DNA of 64,000 nt from Clostridia bacterium (lineage in GTDB: Bacteria; Bacillota; Clostridia; Christensenellales; UBA1242). Position numbers and translations under genes: made by a program. How positions within the stretch are numbered: the stretch's first letter is position 1; each line of letters begins with the position of its first letter. A model generated the notes under the pieces. That model had not been told where the DNA came from and made no database searches. It worked only from the letters and a program-made list of their open reading frames with translations. Of the stretch, positions 52,067 through 62,925 are shown piece by piece. Location of the stretch: contig JALOBO010000002.1 of the NCBI GenBank assembly GCA_023228225.1, forward strand, positions 61,434-125,433. The letters run 5' to 3'.

Positions 52067-54331
52067 ATGACATTAATTAGATCAATGATATGTGGCATAA
52101 TGGACGATTTTATGGATACATTTTCTAATTGGTTATTGGGTGTAATTAGTTTTATACCTAAATTGCTCTATGCTCTTACGCTCGGGCTTTTTGCATTATT
52201 AGATTTTTTTGAAACTTTATTTGGCGCTTTAAGTGGCACTGGTGAATTTTCTTTTAGTGGTGCAACTAATTATAATGTTACAATTGATCCGGAAACTGGC
52301 GAAATATTATTAAACGGGGTAGCAGATGCATTTGCTGGCGATCCTGTTTTATATTTTATTCAGCAACCGGCGATTCAATCAATATTTTGGTCTATGGTGG
52401 CACTTGCAATTTTATTATTAATAGTATTTACATTTGTTGCTGTTATTAGATCGGAATTTCAAGTTGTTGATGATTTAACGAAAGCAGCGGTACCAAAAAA
52501 TAATAAATATATGGTTTTTAGGAATTCCATTATAGCAATTTTCTATGGCTTATTAATTCCTGCAATTTCTATTGGCGGAATTATGATGGGCAATGTGCTT
52601 TTAAGGGCGCTAGATGATGCAACATCACCAAATACTAGCGATTTATTAAGCAGACAATTGTTTGTAGCCTCGTTCTATAACGCCAACAGAATGCGAAGCG
52701 ATGATTTGTTTATAGAAAATTTTGGCGATGACAATCCTAATAATTATTGGAGTGATGTTTCGGCAGGACTTACAGATGCTACAAAAAACAGTGCAATAGC
52801 AACACAAATTGATAACGCATTTTTATACGGTACTAACTATGAAAGTTTTACTGGTGGAGTAAACGAAGACTATGGCAATGACTATTATGATTATTACCAA
52901 GTTACTTTTGCCGCTGGTGGGTTAGGTACTTTGGGCGGAGAATTTATTTCAAGCATAGTATTTGACTCATTAGGTGGTGGCTTTAATATCTATAATACTT
53001 CATTAGTGTTTTTTTACTATGATTTATGGAATCTTTCATCAATGCTTATAGCGTGGGCGGGTGCGATATTACTAATATCTTGCTTCTTTCAAGTTGCATT
53101 TGCTATGATACAAAGATTTTTCTATATCACAATATTATTTGTGTTTTCGCCTATTGCCATTTCTATGTATCCGCTTTCTGCAAAAGTGCTTGATAGGTGG
53201 AAAGCCGCATTCATTAGTAATGTGCTTTGTATGTATGCGGTAGTAGTGTGTTTAAATTTTTACTTTATACTAATGCCTATATTAAATAGGATTAATTTAT
53301 TTAGTGAATCATCATTAATGATTGGCGCTGTTAGTGGTTTTTCATCACAGTTAGGGGATACAACTGCTTTAACTTTAAATTTCTTAGCACCTTTCTTTAA
53401 TGCGCTATTTAAATTACTGCTTATGATTGCCGGGGCTTTTGTAATTAAAAAAGCACCCGCATATTTTGGCGAAATATTTGGAACAAACGAAAAAGGTGGC
53501 GATCCGTTAAGTGTTGGTAAAAATTTAATAGGTGATTCATTTGGTGCCGCAACAAAAGGCGCATCATTCCTAGGAAAAGCAACGGGCGGATATGTTAGTT
53601 TGGCTTCAAAGGCTATATCAAGTGTTGGCTCAAAACTTCCAGCACAAAAAAAAGGTATTTCTGATAATACAAAAAATCTTTTAACTCCTAAAATGCCACC
53701 TATTGATCCTGCATTGGCATTTCAAGGAGATAGTACTGCTAATGAAGAGCCGACTACACCTACCGAACCTACCGAGCCTACCGTACCTACTGAACCTACC
53801 GCGCCAGAAAGTGTAACCGCAAACGAACCCACCTCTGTTGAACAGCCTCCTACGGAAAAAACAACAAATAAAACCGAATCAAAATCGAAAGAAAAGTTGG
53901 ATAAAGCCGAATCAAAAGAACCGAAAAATATATTATATAAGGCATTCAAAGGAGTTGAAACATTAGGAAGTTATTTTGGGTTGCCTACACAAAAAGAAGG
54001 CTCATTAGTTGGTGCTTTTACAAAAAGTTATCAAGAAAAAACGACAGGCTTAAACGATGAAGTAAATAAAAAGTATGAAGATAAAGAAAAGCGAAAAGAA
54101 GAAAATAGAGCGTTGATTGATTCCGAGTTACAAGAACTTAAAGAAAAAATCGGGGTTACAACTCGCGAAGAGGCAACATCAGTTATAGAACGAGCAAGGC
54201 AAAGTATGGAAGAAGAATTAAAAAATATGAGCGGAAAACAACGAAGAGAATTTAAGAGACAGACCGAAAGTGATTTATCACAATTAAAATCAGCGTCACG
54301 CTATCTTCCAAAAGAAAAGAAAAAACCTTAA
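52067..54331 (+). CDS. VirB6/TrbL-like polytopic membrane protein
   Basis: 754 residues. ATG 52067 follows GGGAGG; the frame upstream is non-specific. Several membrane helices: about 28-50, 115-145, 165-190, and a cluster from about 320 to 470 including FFQVAFAMIQRFFYITILFVFSPIAISMYPL, typical of TrbL/VirB6 channel proteins. After about residue 470 the protein is cytoplasmic, with a TPTEPTEPTVPTEPTAPE low-complexity stretch (about 560-578) and a charged coiled-coil tail (about 660-754). Confidence 0.8.
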   Translation: MTLIRSMICGIMDDFMDTFSNWLLGVISFIPKLLYALTLGLFALLDFFETLFGALSGTGEFSFSGATNYNVTIDPETGEILLNGVADAFAGDPVLYFIQQPAIQSIFWSMVALAILLLIVFTFVAVIRSEFQVVDDLTKAAVPKNNKYMVFRNSIIAIFYGLLIPAISIGGIMMGNVLLRALDDATSPNTSDLLSRQLFVASFYNANRMRSDDLFIENFGDDNPNNYWSDVSAGLTDATKNSAIATQIDNAFLYGTNYESFTGGVNEDYGNDYYDYYQVTFAAGGLGTLGGEFISSIVFDSLGGGFNIYNTSLVFFYYDLWNLSSMLIAWAGAILLISCFFQVAFAMIQRFFYITILFVFSPIAISMYPLSAKVLDRWKAAFISNVLCMYAVVVCLNFYFILMPILNRINLFSESSLMIGAVSGFSSQLGDTTALTLNFLAPFFNALFKLLLMIAGAFVIKKAPAYFGEIFGTNEKGGDPLSVGKNLIGDSFGAATKGASFLGKATGGYVSLASKAISSVGSKLPAQKKGISDNTKNLLTPKMPPIDPALAFQGDSTANEEPTTPTEPTEPTVPTEPTAPESVTANEPTSVEQPPTEKTTNKTESKSKEKLDKAESKEPKNILYKAFKGVETLGSYFGLPTQKEGSLVGAFTKSYQEKTTGLNDEVNKKYEDKEKRKEENRALIDSELQELKEKIGVTTREEATSVIERARQSMEEELKNMSGKQRREFKRQTESDLSQLKSASRYLPKEKKKP

Positions 54332-54766
54332 ATAACAAACAAATCTAAAAAAGATGCTATAATATTTGGCATCTTTTTTATTCGACAAAAAACGCATTTT
54401 TATTTTGTTAATATAATAATAATTTAATTTGCGTTTTAAAAATTCTTGTGCTAAAATCTTTTTATGTGTTGGCATTATCATTTGTGAATATGCTTTCAAG
54501 GGTTAAGTTGATTATATGTTGGGGAATAACACATACAAAATTGAGGGGAAAAATCGCCCTCAGTTTTTGTTGTTTATTTCTTTCATTATATTTGAAAGTA
54601 TAAAATGAAATATATAAAATATTTAAAATTGCAAAACAGTTTTTCAAAAACAGCAAAATTTACTTTTCAATATTGTATTTTTGTAATATACTTATATATA
54701 ATTTAATTAATATACACTTGATAATAATAAATTAACATTTGCAAATAGTAGTATGGGAGAAGCAAA
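54332..54766. other. Gene-free region with two terminators
   Basis: 435 bases. A terminator after the VirB6-like gene (AAAAAAGATGC with GCATCTTTTTT, 54347-54379) and a second hairpin TTGAGGG/CCCTCAG with T-run (54541-54570). The rest is AT-rich with nothing recognised. The VirB4-like gene must therefore have its own promoter in the last 190 bases or depend on read-through. Confidence 0.6.
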
Positions 54767-57409
54767 GTGGCAACAACAAGAATTATTCCTAAAAAAACCA
54801 AAGTTAAACTTGAATTTATGCGGGGTGTTTCACTTGGAGATATCGTTTTTGCACTATTTTGTATTGGAATTTTCTTATTAATTATTTTTAGCAATTTACC
54901 TTATGTTTTATATTTAGCATTAATTTGGTTAAGTATATCAGCGGCTATGTTTGCCAATGTTGAAGATGGAGTAAAAGCATATACAACTATTGGATTAGCA
55001 TTTAGATTTTTAGCATATCAAAAAAAATATTCCAAAACACTCAAAAAGGGTGGTTATGTTGATATCAGTAAAATAGTTCCTTTTTTAGGAATTATTGATA
55101 ATAAATTCATAGATTATAAAGATTATATTGCGGGTGTAATAGAAGTTATGCCTATTCAATATTTTTTACTTGATGATTATAAGCAGGATTTGGTTATAGA
55201 TAATGTAACCAATGCATTACGTTACATTACACAAGGTCAATCTACAAGTATAGTTAAGTTAACCAAAGCAATGCTTTTTGATAACTACATATATAATGAG
55301 GAGAAAAAATATAACGCAGTAGCAAAACTTTATAGATTAGGCGAAATAACTCGTGAAGAATTAGATGCCCGTGAAAATGTTTTTAATGGTAGAGTAAAAC
55401 TTTTAACCGCAATTAACGATATGCCGGAAAATAAAGTATATAGAGATTGTTACTACATTGTAGTCTACGATACCGATGATATGCAATTAATGAATACTTT
55501 AAATGGTATGATGGCATCACTTGGAAGTGGAACAACGCAAATCGCTTCAAAAATTCTTGAAGGGAAAGATCTTGTTTCATTTTTGCGCGCGAATTATGGG
55601 AAGAATTTTAATGAACGTGAAATTGATAAGGTTGAACCAAAAGATTACTTAAAATGGATTTCACCTGATGAAATTAAATTTAAATCTATGTCTACTGTTA
55701 TAGATAATGTGCAATACAGCAATTTTGTTGTAACAGATTATCCTCTTCAAGTATCTAATGCTTGGGCGTATGAAGTGTTTAGCCTTCCCAAAACTAAGGT
55801 CGTTCTTAATATTAGCCCAACTGCGACTGATAGGGCTGAAAAAAATATAGATAATGCTATTATGGAAACTCAAACAAAATTAATGCATGCAGGTAAATCT
55901 AGTGAGGTTATAGAGTTGCAAACCCATCTAGAAACATTACAAGAATTAATGATTAAATTAAAAAATCATAATGAACAACTTTTTGATGTTAACATGCATT
56001 TAACTTGCGAAACTGAGGTTAAAAAACAAGTTCGTTCAAAATTAAGAGAAAATGGTTTTAGATATAGCGAATTATTTGGCAGACAAGTTGATTCATTTGT
56101 AAGTAGTAGCATATCAAAATTAGATTTACTTACAAAATTTACACGCGGTATTCACTCATCTTCAATTGCGGCGGCTTTCCCATTTATTAGTAGTAATATT
56201 ATGGACGAAAAAGGTCTATATATTGGCGATACTTATGATGGACCTACATTTGTAGATTTCTTTTTAAGAGATTATCAACACTTTAATAGTAATATGATTG
56301 TGATGGGTAAATCGGGTTCTGGTAAATCGTATGCAACAAAAGCACTGCTTGCAAATTTAGCAGCAGACGATACTAAAATATTTGTGCTAGATCCAGAATA
56401 TGAATATGCACAACTTACAGATAAATTAAAAGGCAAATTGATTGATGTAGGCTCTGGGCTTGAAGGTAGATTCAATCCGTTTCATGTTATGGAAACGCTT
56501 GCTGATGAAGATGAAGAAAGTCAATCAAATTCGTTTATGGCACATCTACTATTTTTAGAAGAATATTTTAAAGTAGTGTTAGAAGGCTTAACTCCTAACG
56601 CACTTGAAGCACTTAATAATATTGTAAAACGTAAACTTTATAAGATGAAAAATATTGATGAAAATACTCATATAAGTAAATTAAAGCCTGAGGACTTCCC
56701 AACATTTGACGATTTATATGACTTATCAGTTGAAGAATTAGAAAATGCAAAAGATGAGTTCGCAATTGAAAATTTTAGATTAATTACTACTTACTTAGAT
56801 AAATTTGCACATGGAGGTAGAAATAGTTTCTTGTGGAACGGACCTACTTCTATTGTAACAGATGAAAATTTTGTATGTTTTAACTTCCGTTCATTACTTG
56901 CCAATCGAAACACAGTTGTCGCTGCGGCACAAATGTTACTTGTGTTTAGGTACTTAGATAATGAAATTATTAGAAATGCTGATTATAACAAAAAATATAA
57001 GGCAAATCGAAAAATTGTTGTAGTTGTTGATGAAGCGCACGTATTTATTAATCCTAAACACCCAATAGCACTAGACTTTATGTTTAACATGGCTAAGCGT
57101 ATTCGTAAATATGGTGGAATGCAAGTTATTATTACACAGAACGTAAAAGACTTTGTAGGCTCGCCCGATATTGCTCGTCAGTCTGCGGCTGTTATTAACG
57201 CAAGCCATTATTCTATGATATTCTCTCTTGCGCCTAACGATTTAAATGACCTTGCCGAATTATATAGACAATCGGGTGGATTAAATGAAGGCGAACGCCG
57301 ATCAATAGCAGGCGCTCGCGTTGGTCAATGTTTCTTTATATCAGGTTTCTTAGCCCGTACCAATGTGCAAATAGTTGCATTACCAGAAGTGAAAGATATG
57401 TTTATGTAG
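54767..57409 (+). CDS. PrgI-VirB4 fusion, type IV secretion ATPase
   Basis: 880 residues from a GTG with GGGAGAAG upstream. Residues about 1-95 resemble the small two-helix PrgI family (VKLEFMRGVSLGDIVFALFC, FLAYQKKYSK at the end), which is normally a separate protein and the counterpart of VirB3. From about residue 110 the protein is VirB4/TraE: a long N-terminal domain, Walker A VMGKSGSGKSYATKALL (about 514), then FVLDPEYEY, and Walker B VVVVDEAHVFINP (about 751), then QVIITQNVKDF. It powers pilus or channel assembly. Copy C follows its stop. Confidence 0.9.
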   Translation: MATTRIIPKKTKVKLEFMRGVSLGDIVFALFCIGIFLLIIFSNLPYVLYLALIWLSISAAMFANVEDGVKAYTTIGLAFRFLAYQKKYSKTLKKGGYVDISKIVPFLGIIDNKFIDYKDYIAGVIEVMPIQYFLLDDYKQDLVIDNVTNALRYITQGQSTSIVKLTKAMLFDNYIYNEEKKYNAVAKLYRLGEITREELDARENVFNGRVKLLTAINDMPENKVYRDCYYIVVYDTDDMQLMNTLNGMMASLGSGTTQIASKILEGKDLVSFLRANYGKNFNEREIDKVEPKDYLKWISPDEIKFKSMSTVIDNVQYSNFVVTDYPLQVSNAWAYEVFSLPKTKVVLNISPTATDRAEKNIDNAIMETQTKLMHAGKSSEVIELQTHLETLQELMIKLKNHNEQLFDVNMHLTCETEVKKQVRSKLRENGFRYSELFGRQVDSFVSSSISKLDLLTKFTRGIHSSSIAAAFPFISSNIMDEKGLYIGDTYDGPTFVDFFLRDYQHFNSNMIVMGKSGSGKSYATKALLANLAADDTKIFVLDPEYEYAQLTDKLKGKLIDVGSGLEGRFNPFHVMETLADEDEESQSNSFMAHLLFLEEYFKVVLEGLTPNALEALNNIVKRKLYKMKNIDENTHISKLKPEDFPTFDDLYDLSVEELENAKDEFAIENFRLITTYLDKFAHGGRNSFLWNGPTSIVTDENFVCFNFRSLLANRNTVVAAAQMLLVFRYLDNEIIRNADYNKKYKANRKIVVVVDEAHVFINPKHPIALDFMFNMAKRIRKYGGMQVIITQNVKDFVGSPDIARQSAAVINASHYSMIFSLAPNDLNDLAELYRQSGGLNEGERRSIAGARVGQCFFISGFLARTNVQIVALPEVKDMFM

Positions 57410-57410
57410 T

Positions 57411-57923
57411 ATTTTAAAAGGGACACCACGAGCCGATAAGTAGCGGGCACGCAAATTTAAAAATTTGCTAACCGCTGGGCTCGTGGTTTCCCTCTTAACC
57501 GCATTTTTGATAAAAATGCTGATCCCTTCCTTCATAGGATGTTGCTCGAAAAAAGAAAGTTAGGCAAAGCCTAAAACTATTCTTTTTTCTTCGCAGGGGA
57601 TTTTTAAACCGTACTGCACGGTTAAAACACACTATTACAAACACATAGTATATTCTTTCTGTACTTTTGAGTTTAAAAGCAAAATTCTAAATTTTTACAT
57701 TGTGTTCCATTTAAGAGTATAATATTAACATTAAAATACAGCAAAATTATATCTTTATAAACAAGGACACGCAAAGTAGTTTAAACTGAAAGATTTTTAA
57801 ATGATTTAGCCCCAAACAGGTTCCGACGCGTATGTATACGCTAGGTGGTTCTGTTTGGGGCTAAAGCGTTAAAAAGATTCAGTTTAAACGGTGCCTAGTT
57901 CCGCCTATCCGTTAGGTAGGCGG
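57411..57923 (+). repeat. Structured element, copy C (candidate large ncRNA)
   Basis: Starts 2 bases after the virB4-like stop. First stem 57420-57433 with 57479-57492 (GGGACACCACGAGC type, one internal mismatch) encloses AGCGG/CCGCT and GCAAATTT/AAATTTGC. Core hairpin 57501-57519 identical to copy A. Nested hairpin about 57545-57595 with inner TTAGGC/GCCTAA. The middle part is diverged. The distal module (57779-57889) is nearly identical to copy A for about 127 bases, with one difference, and its inner 13-bp stem is perfect here. The closing 30-nt hairpin is 57899-57928. It runs up to the 3' end of the convergent small gene. Confidence 0.75.
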
Positions 57924-57930
57924 AATAATC

Positions 57931-58290
57931 TTATTTAAGTTTTTCTTCATATAAATTTTTTATCAATTCATCTTCATAGTTACTTAATACTGCAATACTG
58001 CTTTGGCTAGCAATTACATCTTTGATGTATACTAATAAGTTATCGGCTTCCATTTTTTTTGACATTTCGGTAATTGTTTGTATATAATTTGCAAATCTTT
58101 CAGATTTTTCTATAAATTCGTTGCTATAAACGTTACTAGTATAAATTTTATCAATTTTTTCTATGCAACTTTCAATTATTGTTGCAATATTTTTCTTATC
58201 TTCATCAGTACTATTAATAATAAAAGTTTCATACATACCTTTATATTTATTTAATGATTTTAAAATGGTTTGTTCGTATACTTTATTCAT
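57931..58290 (-). CDS. Hypothetical helical protein
   Basis: 119 residues. ATG with AAAGGAG about 8 bases upstream. Almost entirely helix-forming, charged, without membrane segments or cysteine motifs apart from one Cys; includes ATIIESCIEKIDKIY and MSKKMEADNLLVYIKD. No family recognised. Convergent with copy C of the structured element, whose last hairpin abuts its stop codon. Confidence 0.6.
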   Translation of the reverse strand: MNKVYEQTILKSLNKYKGMYETFIINSTDEDKKNIATIIESCIEKIDKIYTSNVYSNEFIEKSERFANYIQTITEMSKKMEADNLLVYIKDVIASQSSIAVLSNYEDELIKNLYEEKLK

Positions 58291-58435
58291 TGTAAATCTC
58301 CTTTGTTTTTTATGTAAATGTAATAATTTGTATTATAAAATATATTATACTCTTTAATAATACATAAGTCAATATGATGAATTAAATTTTATAAAAAAAC
58401 GCATACATTTTTTTGTGTAATTTTAAAAAAAATCA

Positions 58436-58464
58436 TTGACAAACAATATTGCTTGTGCTAGAAT
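58436..58464 (+). promoter_or_regulatory. Promoter for the 23S-5S rRNA operon
   Basis: Near-consensus: TTGACA (58436-58441), 17 bases, TAGAAT (58459-58464). Start of transcription expected near 58471. It lies directly upstream of 23S, and the DNA before it is a minus-strand protein gene, so no 16S rRNA precedes. Confidence 0.8.
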
Positions 58465-58509
58465 AACACGCTGTCCAAAAAAGGGTAGTGTACGCAGGGT
58501 GCGTAGAAG

Positions 58510-58538
58510 GTACATTGACAACTGTATAAAACGAAAAG
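58510..58538 (+). other. Left arm of the 23S processing stem
   Basis: About 28 bases starting GTACATTGACAACTG pair with 61691-61718 on the other side of 23S (ending AGTTGTGAGTGTAC). Such long flanking stems are RNase III processing sites of pre-23S rRNA. Confidence 0.75.
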
Positions 58539-58662
58539 ATAAATATTATCAAATATCAAAAAACAAAGACAAAAGTAATATGTATAACAAATTCACAAAG
58601 ATTTAAAATACACTGAGTCTGAGAAAAAATTAACAAGGAAATAACTAGAATCGACGAAAAAC

Positions 58663-61608
<2,946 letters not shown>

Positions 61609-61690
61609 AAAATTATGGATTTTAAGAAATTAAAAAAGAACATAAAAATGATTCTAGATGCATAAACATCAAGATACAGATAACTAAGCA

Positions 61691-61718
61691 CTTTTCGTTT
61701 ATACAGTTGTGAGTGTAC
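61691..61718 (+). other. Right arm of the 23S processing stem
   Basis: CTTTTCGTTTATACAGTTGT and following bases are complementary to 58510-58538. Confidence 0.75.
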
Positions 61719-61740
61719 ACTAAACTGTCATTCAACCATT

Positions 61741-61856
<116 letters not shown>

Positions 61857-61874
61857 TTTCTATTATTGAACTAA

Positions 61875-61900
61875 GGAAAGGACTGTAAAAGGTCCTTTCC
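61875..61900 (+). terminator. Hairpin after 5S rRNA
   Basis: GGAAAGGAC TGTAAAA G GTCCTTTCC. The following run is A/T-mixed rather than pure T. Confidence 0.6.
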
Positions 61901-61930
61901 AATAAATTCAAAAAAAATCATTAAAATCTA

Positions 61931-61959
61931 TTGAATTTTTTTAAGCTTTGTAATATACT
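61931..61959 (+). promoter_or_regulatory. Promoter for tRNA-Asn
   Basis: TTGAAT (61931-61936), 17 bases, TATACT (61954-61959), 20 bases before the tRNA. Confidence 0.6.
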
Positions 61960-61979
61960 ATTAAAGAACTTAATAATAT

Positions 61980-62055
61980 TCCCAAGTAGCTCAATGGTAG
62001 TAGCATTCGGCTGTTAACCGAAGGGTCGTAGGTTCGAGCCCTACCTTGGGAGCCA
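61980..62055 (+). tRNA. tRNA-Asn (GTT)
   Basis: Acceptor TCCCAAG/CTTGGGA, anticodon loop CTGTTAA with GTT, T loop GGTTCGAGCC, discriminator G and encoded CCA. Full cloverleaf. Confidence 0.97.
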
Positions 62056-62056
62056 G

Positions 62057-62097
62057 TTAAAAGAACAGGAAGTCATTTTGACTTCCTGTTCTTTTAA
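62057..62097 (+). terminator. Hairpin after tRNA-Asn
   Basis: TTAAAAGAACAGGAAGTCA pairs perfectly (19 bp) with TGACTTCCTGTTCTTTTAA. Confidence 0.7.
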
Positions 62098-62297
62098 TAA
62101 TGAATAATGAATAATGAAAAGTTAAGATAGGAACACCTACGAACCTTCGGTTAATTCACTTTTGCGATAGCAAAAGCCGAAGGGGCTTGAAACTGGGCGC
62201 GTCCAGTGGACGAAAAAGCCCAGTGGAAAGCGGGAGAAATCTATTTTTTGGAGCGAAGCGACAAACAAAAAATAGACAATTTCTCACCGGACACTAG
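62098..62297. other. Nested-hairpin segment between tRNA-end repeats
   Basis: Three nested hairpins: CCTTCGG/CCGAAGG (62144-62183) with inner CTTTTGC/GCAAAAG; CTGGGC/GCCCAG (62193-62223) with inner GTCC/GGAC; GAGAAAT...CTATTTTTTG with CAAAAAATAG...ATTTCTC (62234-62285). No gene; the 64-codon frame here is an artefact of the palindromes. Confidence 0.6.
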
Positions 62298-62338
62298 GTT
62301 CGCCTACCTTGGGAGCCAGTTAAAAGAACAGGAAGTCA
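62298..62338 (+). repeat. Second copy of the tRNA-Asn 3' end
   Basis: Repeats GGTTCG..CCTACCTTGGGAGCCAGTTAAAAG and the following terminator arm seen at 62031-62075, lacking three bases of the T arm. The direct repeats bracket the hairpin segment 62098-62297, like attachment sites or a duplication. Confidence 0.7.
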
Positions 62339-62360
62339 AAATGACTTCTTTTTCTTTTAA

Positions 62361-62510
62361 CAATGATGTTTGTCCTAGCGGACAAATGATGTTATGCTAA
62401 CGCATAATGATGTTGTGCCGTTGGCACAATTAAGGTATATATTAACAAACATCACATCATTCGCAAAATTTTTGCGAACATCATTACGAACAAAGTGAGT
62501 AACATCATTA
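62361..62510. repeat. Array of small palindromes separated by ATGATGTT/AACATCAT
   Basis: TTTGTCC/GGACAAA (62369-62386), TTATGC/GCATAA (62392-62407) and TTGTGCC/GGCACAA (62413-62429) are each preceded by ATGATG. After TTAAGGTATATATTAAC the spacing word is inverted (CATCAT), flanking CGCAAAA/TTTTGCG (62462-62476). The whole is a large fold-back. No gene. Confidence 0.7.
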
Positions 62511-62925
62511 AATGTAGAATTAAGGTAGGAACACCTACGAGCATTCGGTATTTTTATTACGCCCACTCTAACCCCGCGGGTGTAAATTATCCACCGCACA
62601 AACGCAATCTCTTTGGCTCTTTTATCTAAAACAGAACGCCGATGTTTTTTTATTTTATGTGGAATTAATAATATATAATCTTTTTACTCCACGCGTGCTT
62701 TAATAATTAAAAAACAGGGGGCGTGGTGCTCGCGGAAGAGTTTTGGATTTTTTAGAATTGCGTTTAAAGTAGGTAAAACTCTTCCATATTCATCTCAACA
62801 TATTTTATAACAATATTTTTATAACAGCAATTTCTTTTTTTACTTGTAATTTATTATAATTAGCACTATACTAAAAATGAAATTTTTAATAAAAATAGTA
62901 GAATAAATTTAAAAGGCAGTACTAA
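62511..62925. other. Gene-free region with further hairpins
   Basis: Contains GTAGGAACACCTACGA (62525-62540), also seen in similar form at 62127-62142; CCACGC/GCGTGG (62689-62694 with 62721-62726); and an 11-bp hairpin GGAAGAGTTTT/AAAACTCTTCC (62734-62785). A promoter for the next gene is not obvious. Confidence 0.5.

Noticed and set aside
62206..62400. Plus-strand frame of 64 codons
   Set aside because: It runs through palindromes and the duplicated tRNA end; it has no good start context.
62361..62510. CRISPR array
   Set aside because: The repeated word is only 6-8 bases, the intervening units are palindromes of 14-18 bases, and there are no cas genes.
62375..62599. Minus-strand frame of 74 codons
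   Set aside because: It covers the ATGATGTT palindrome array and has the composition of the repeats, not of a protein.
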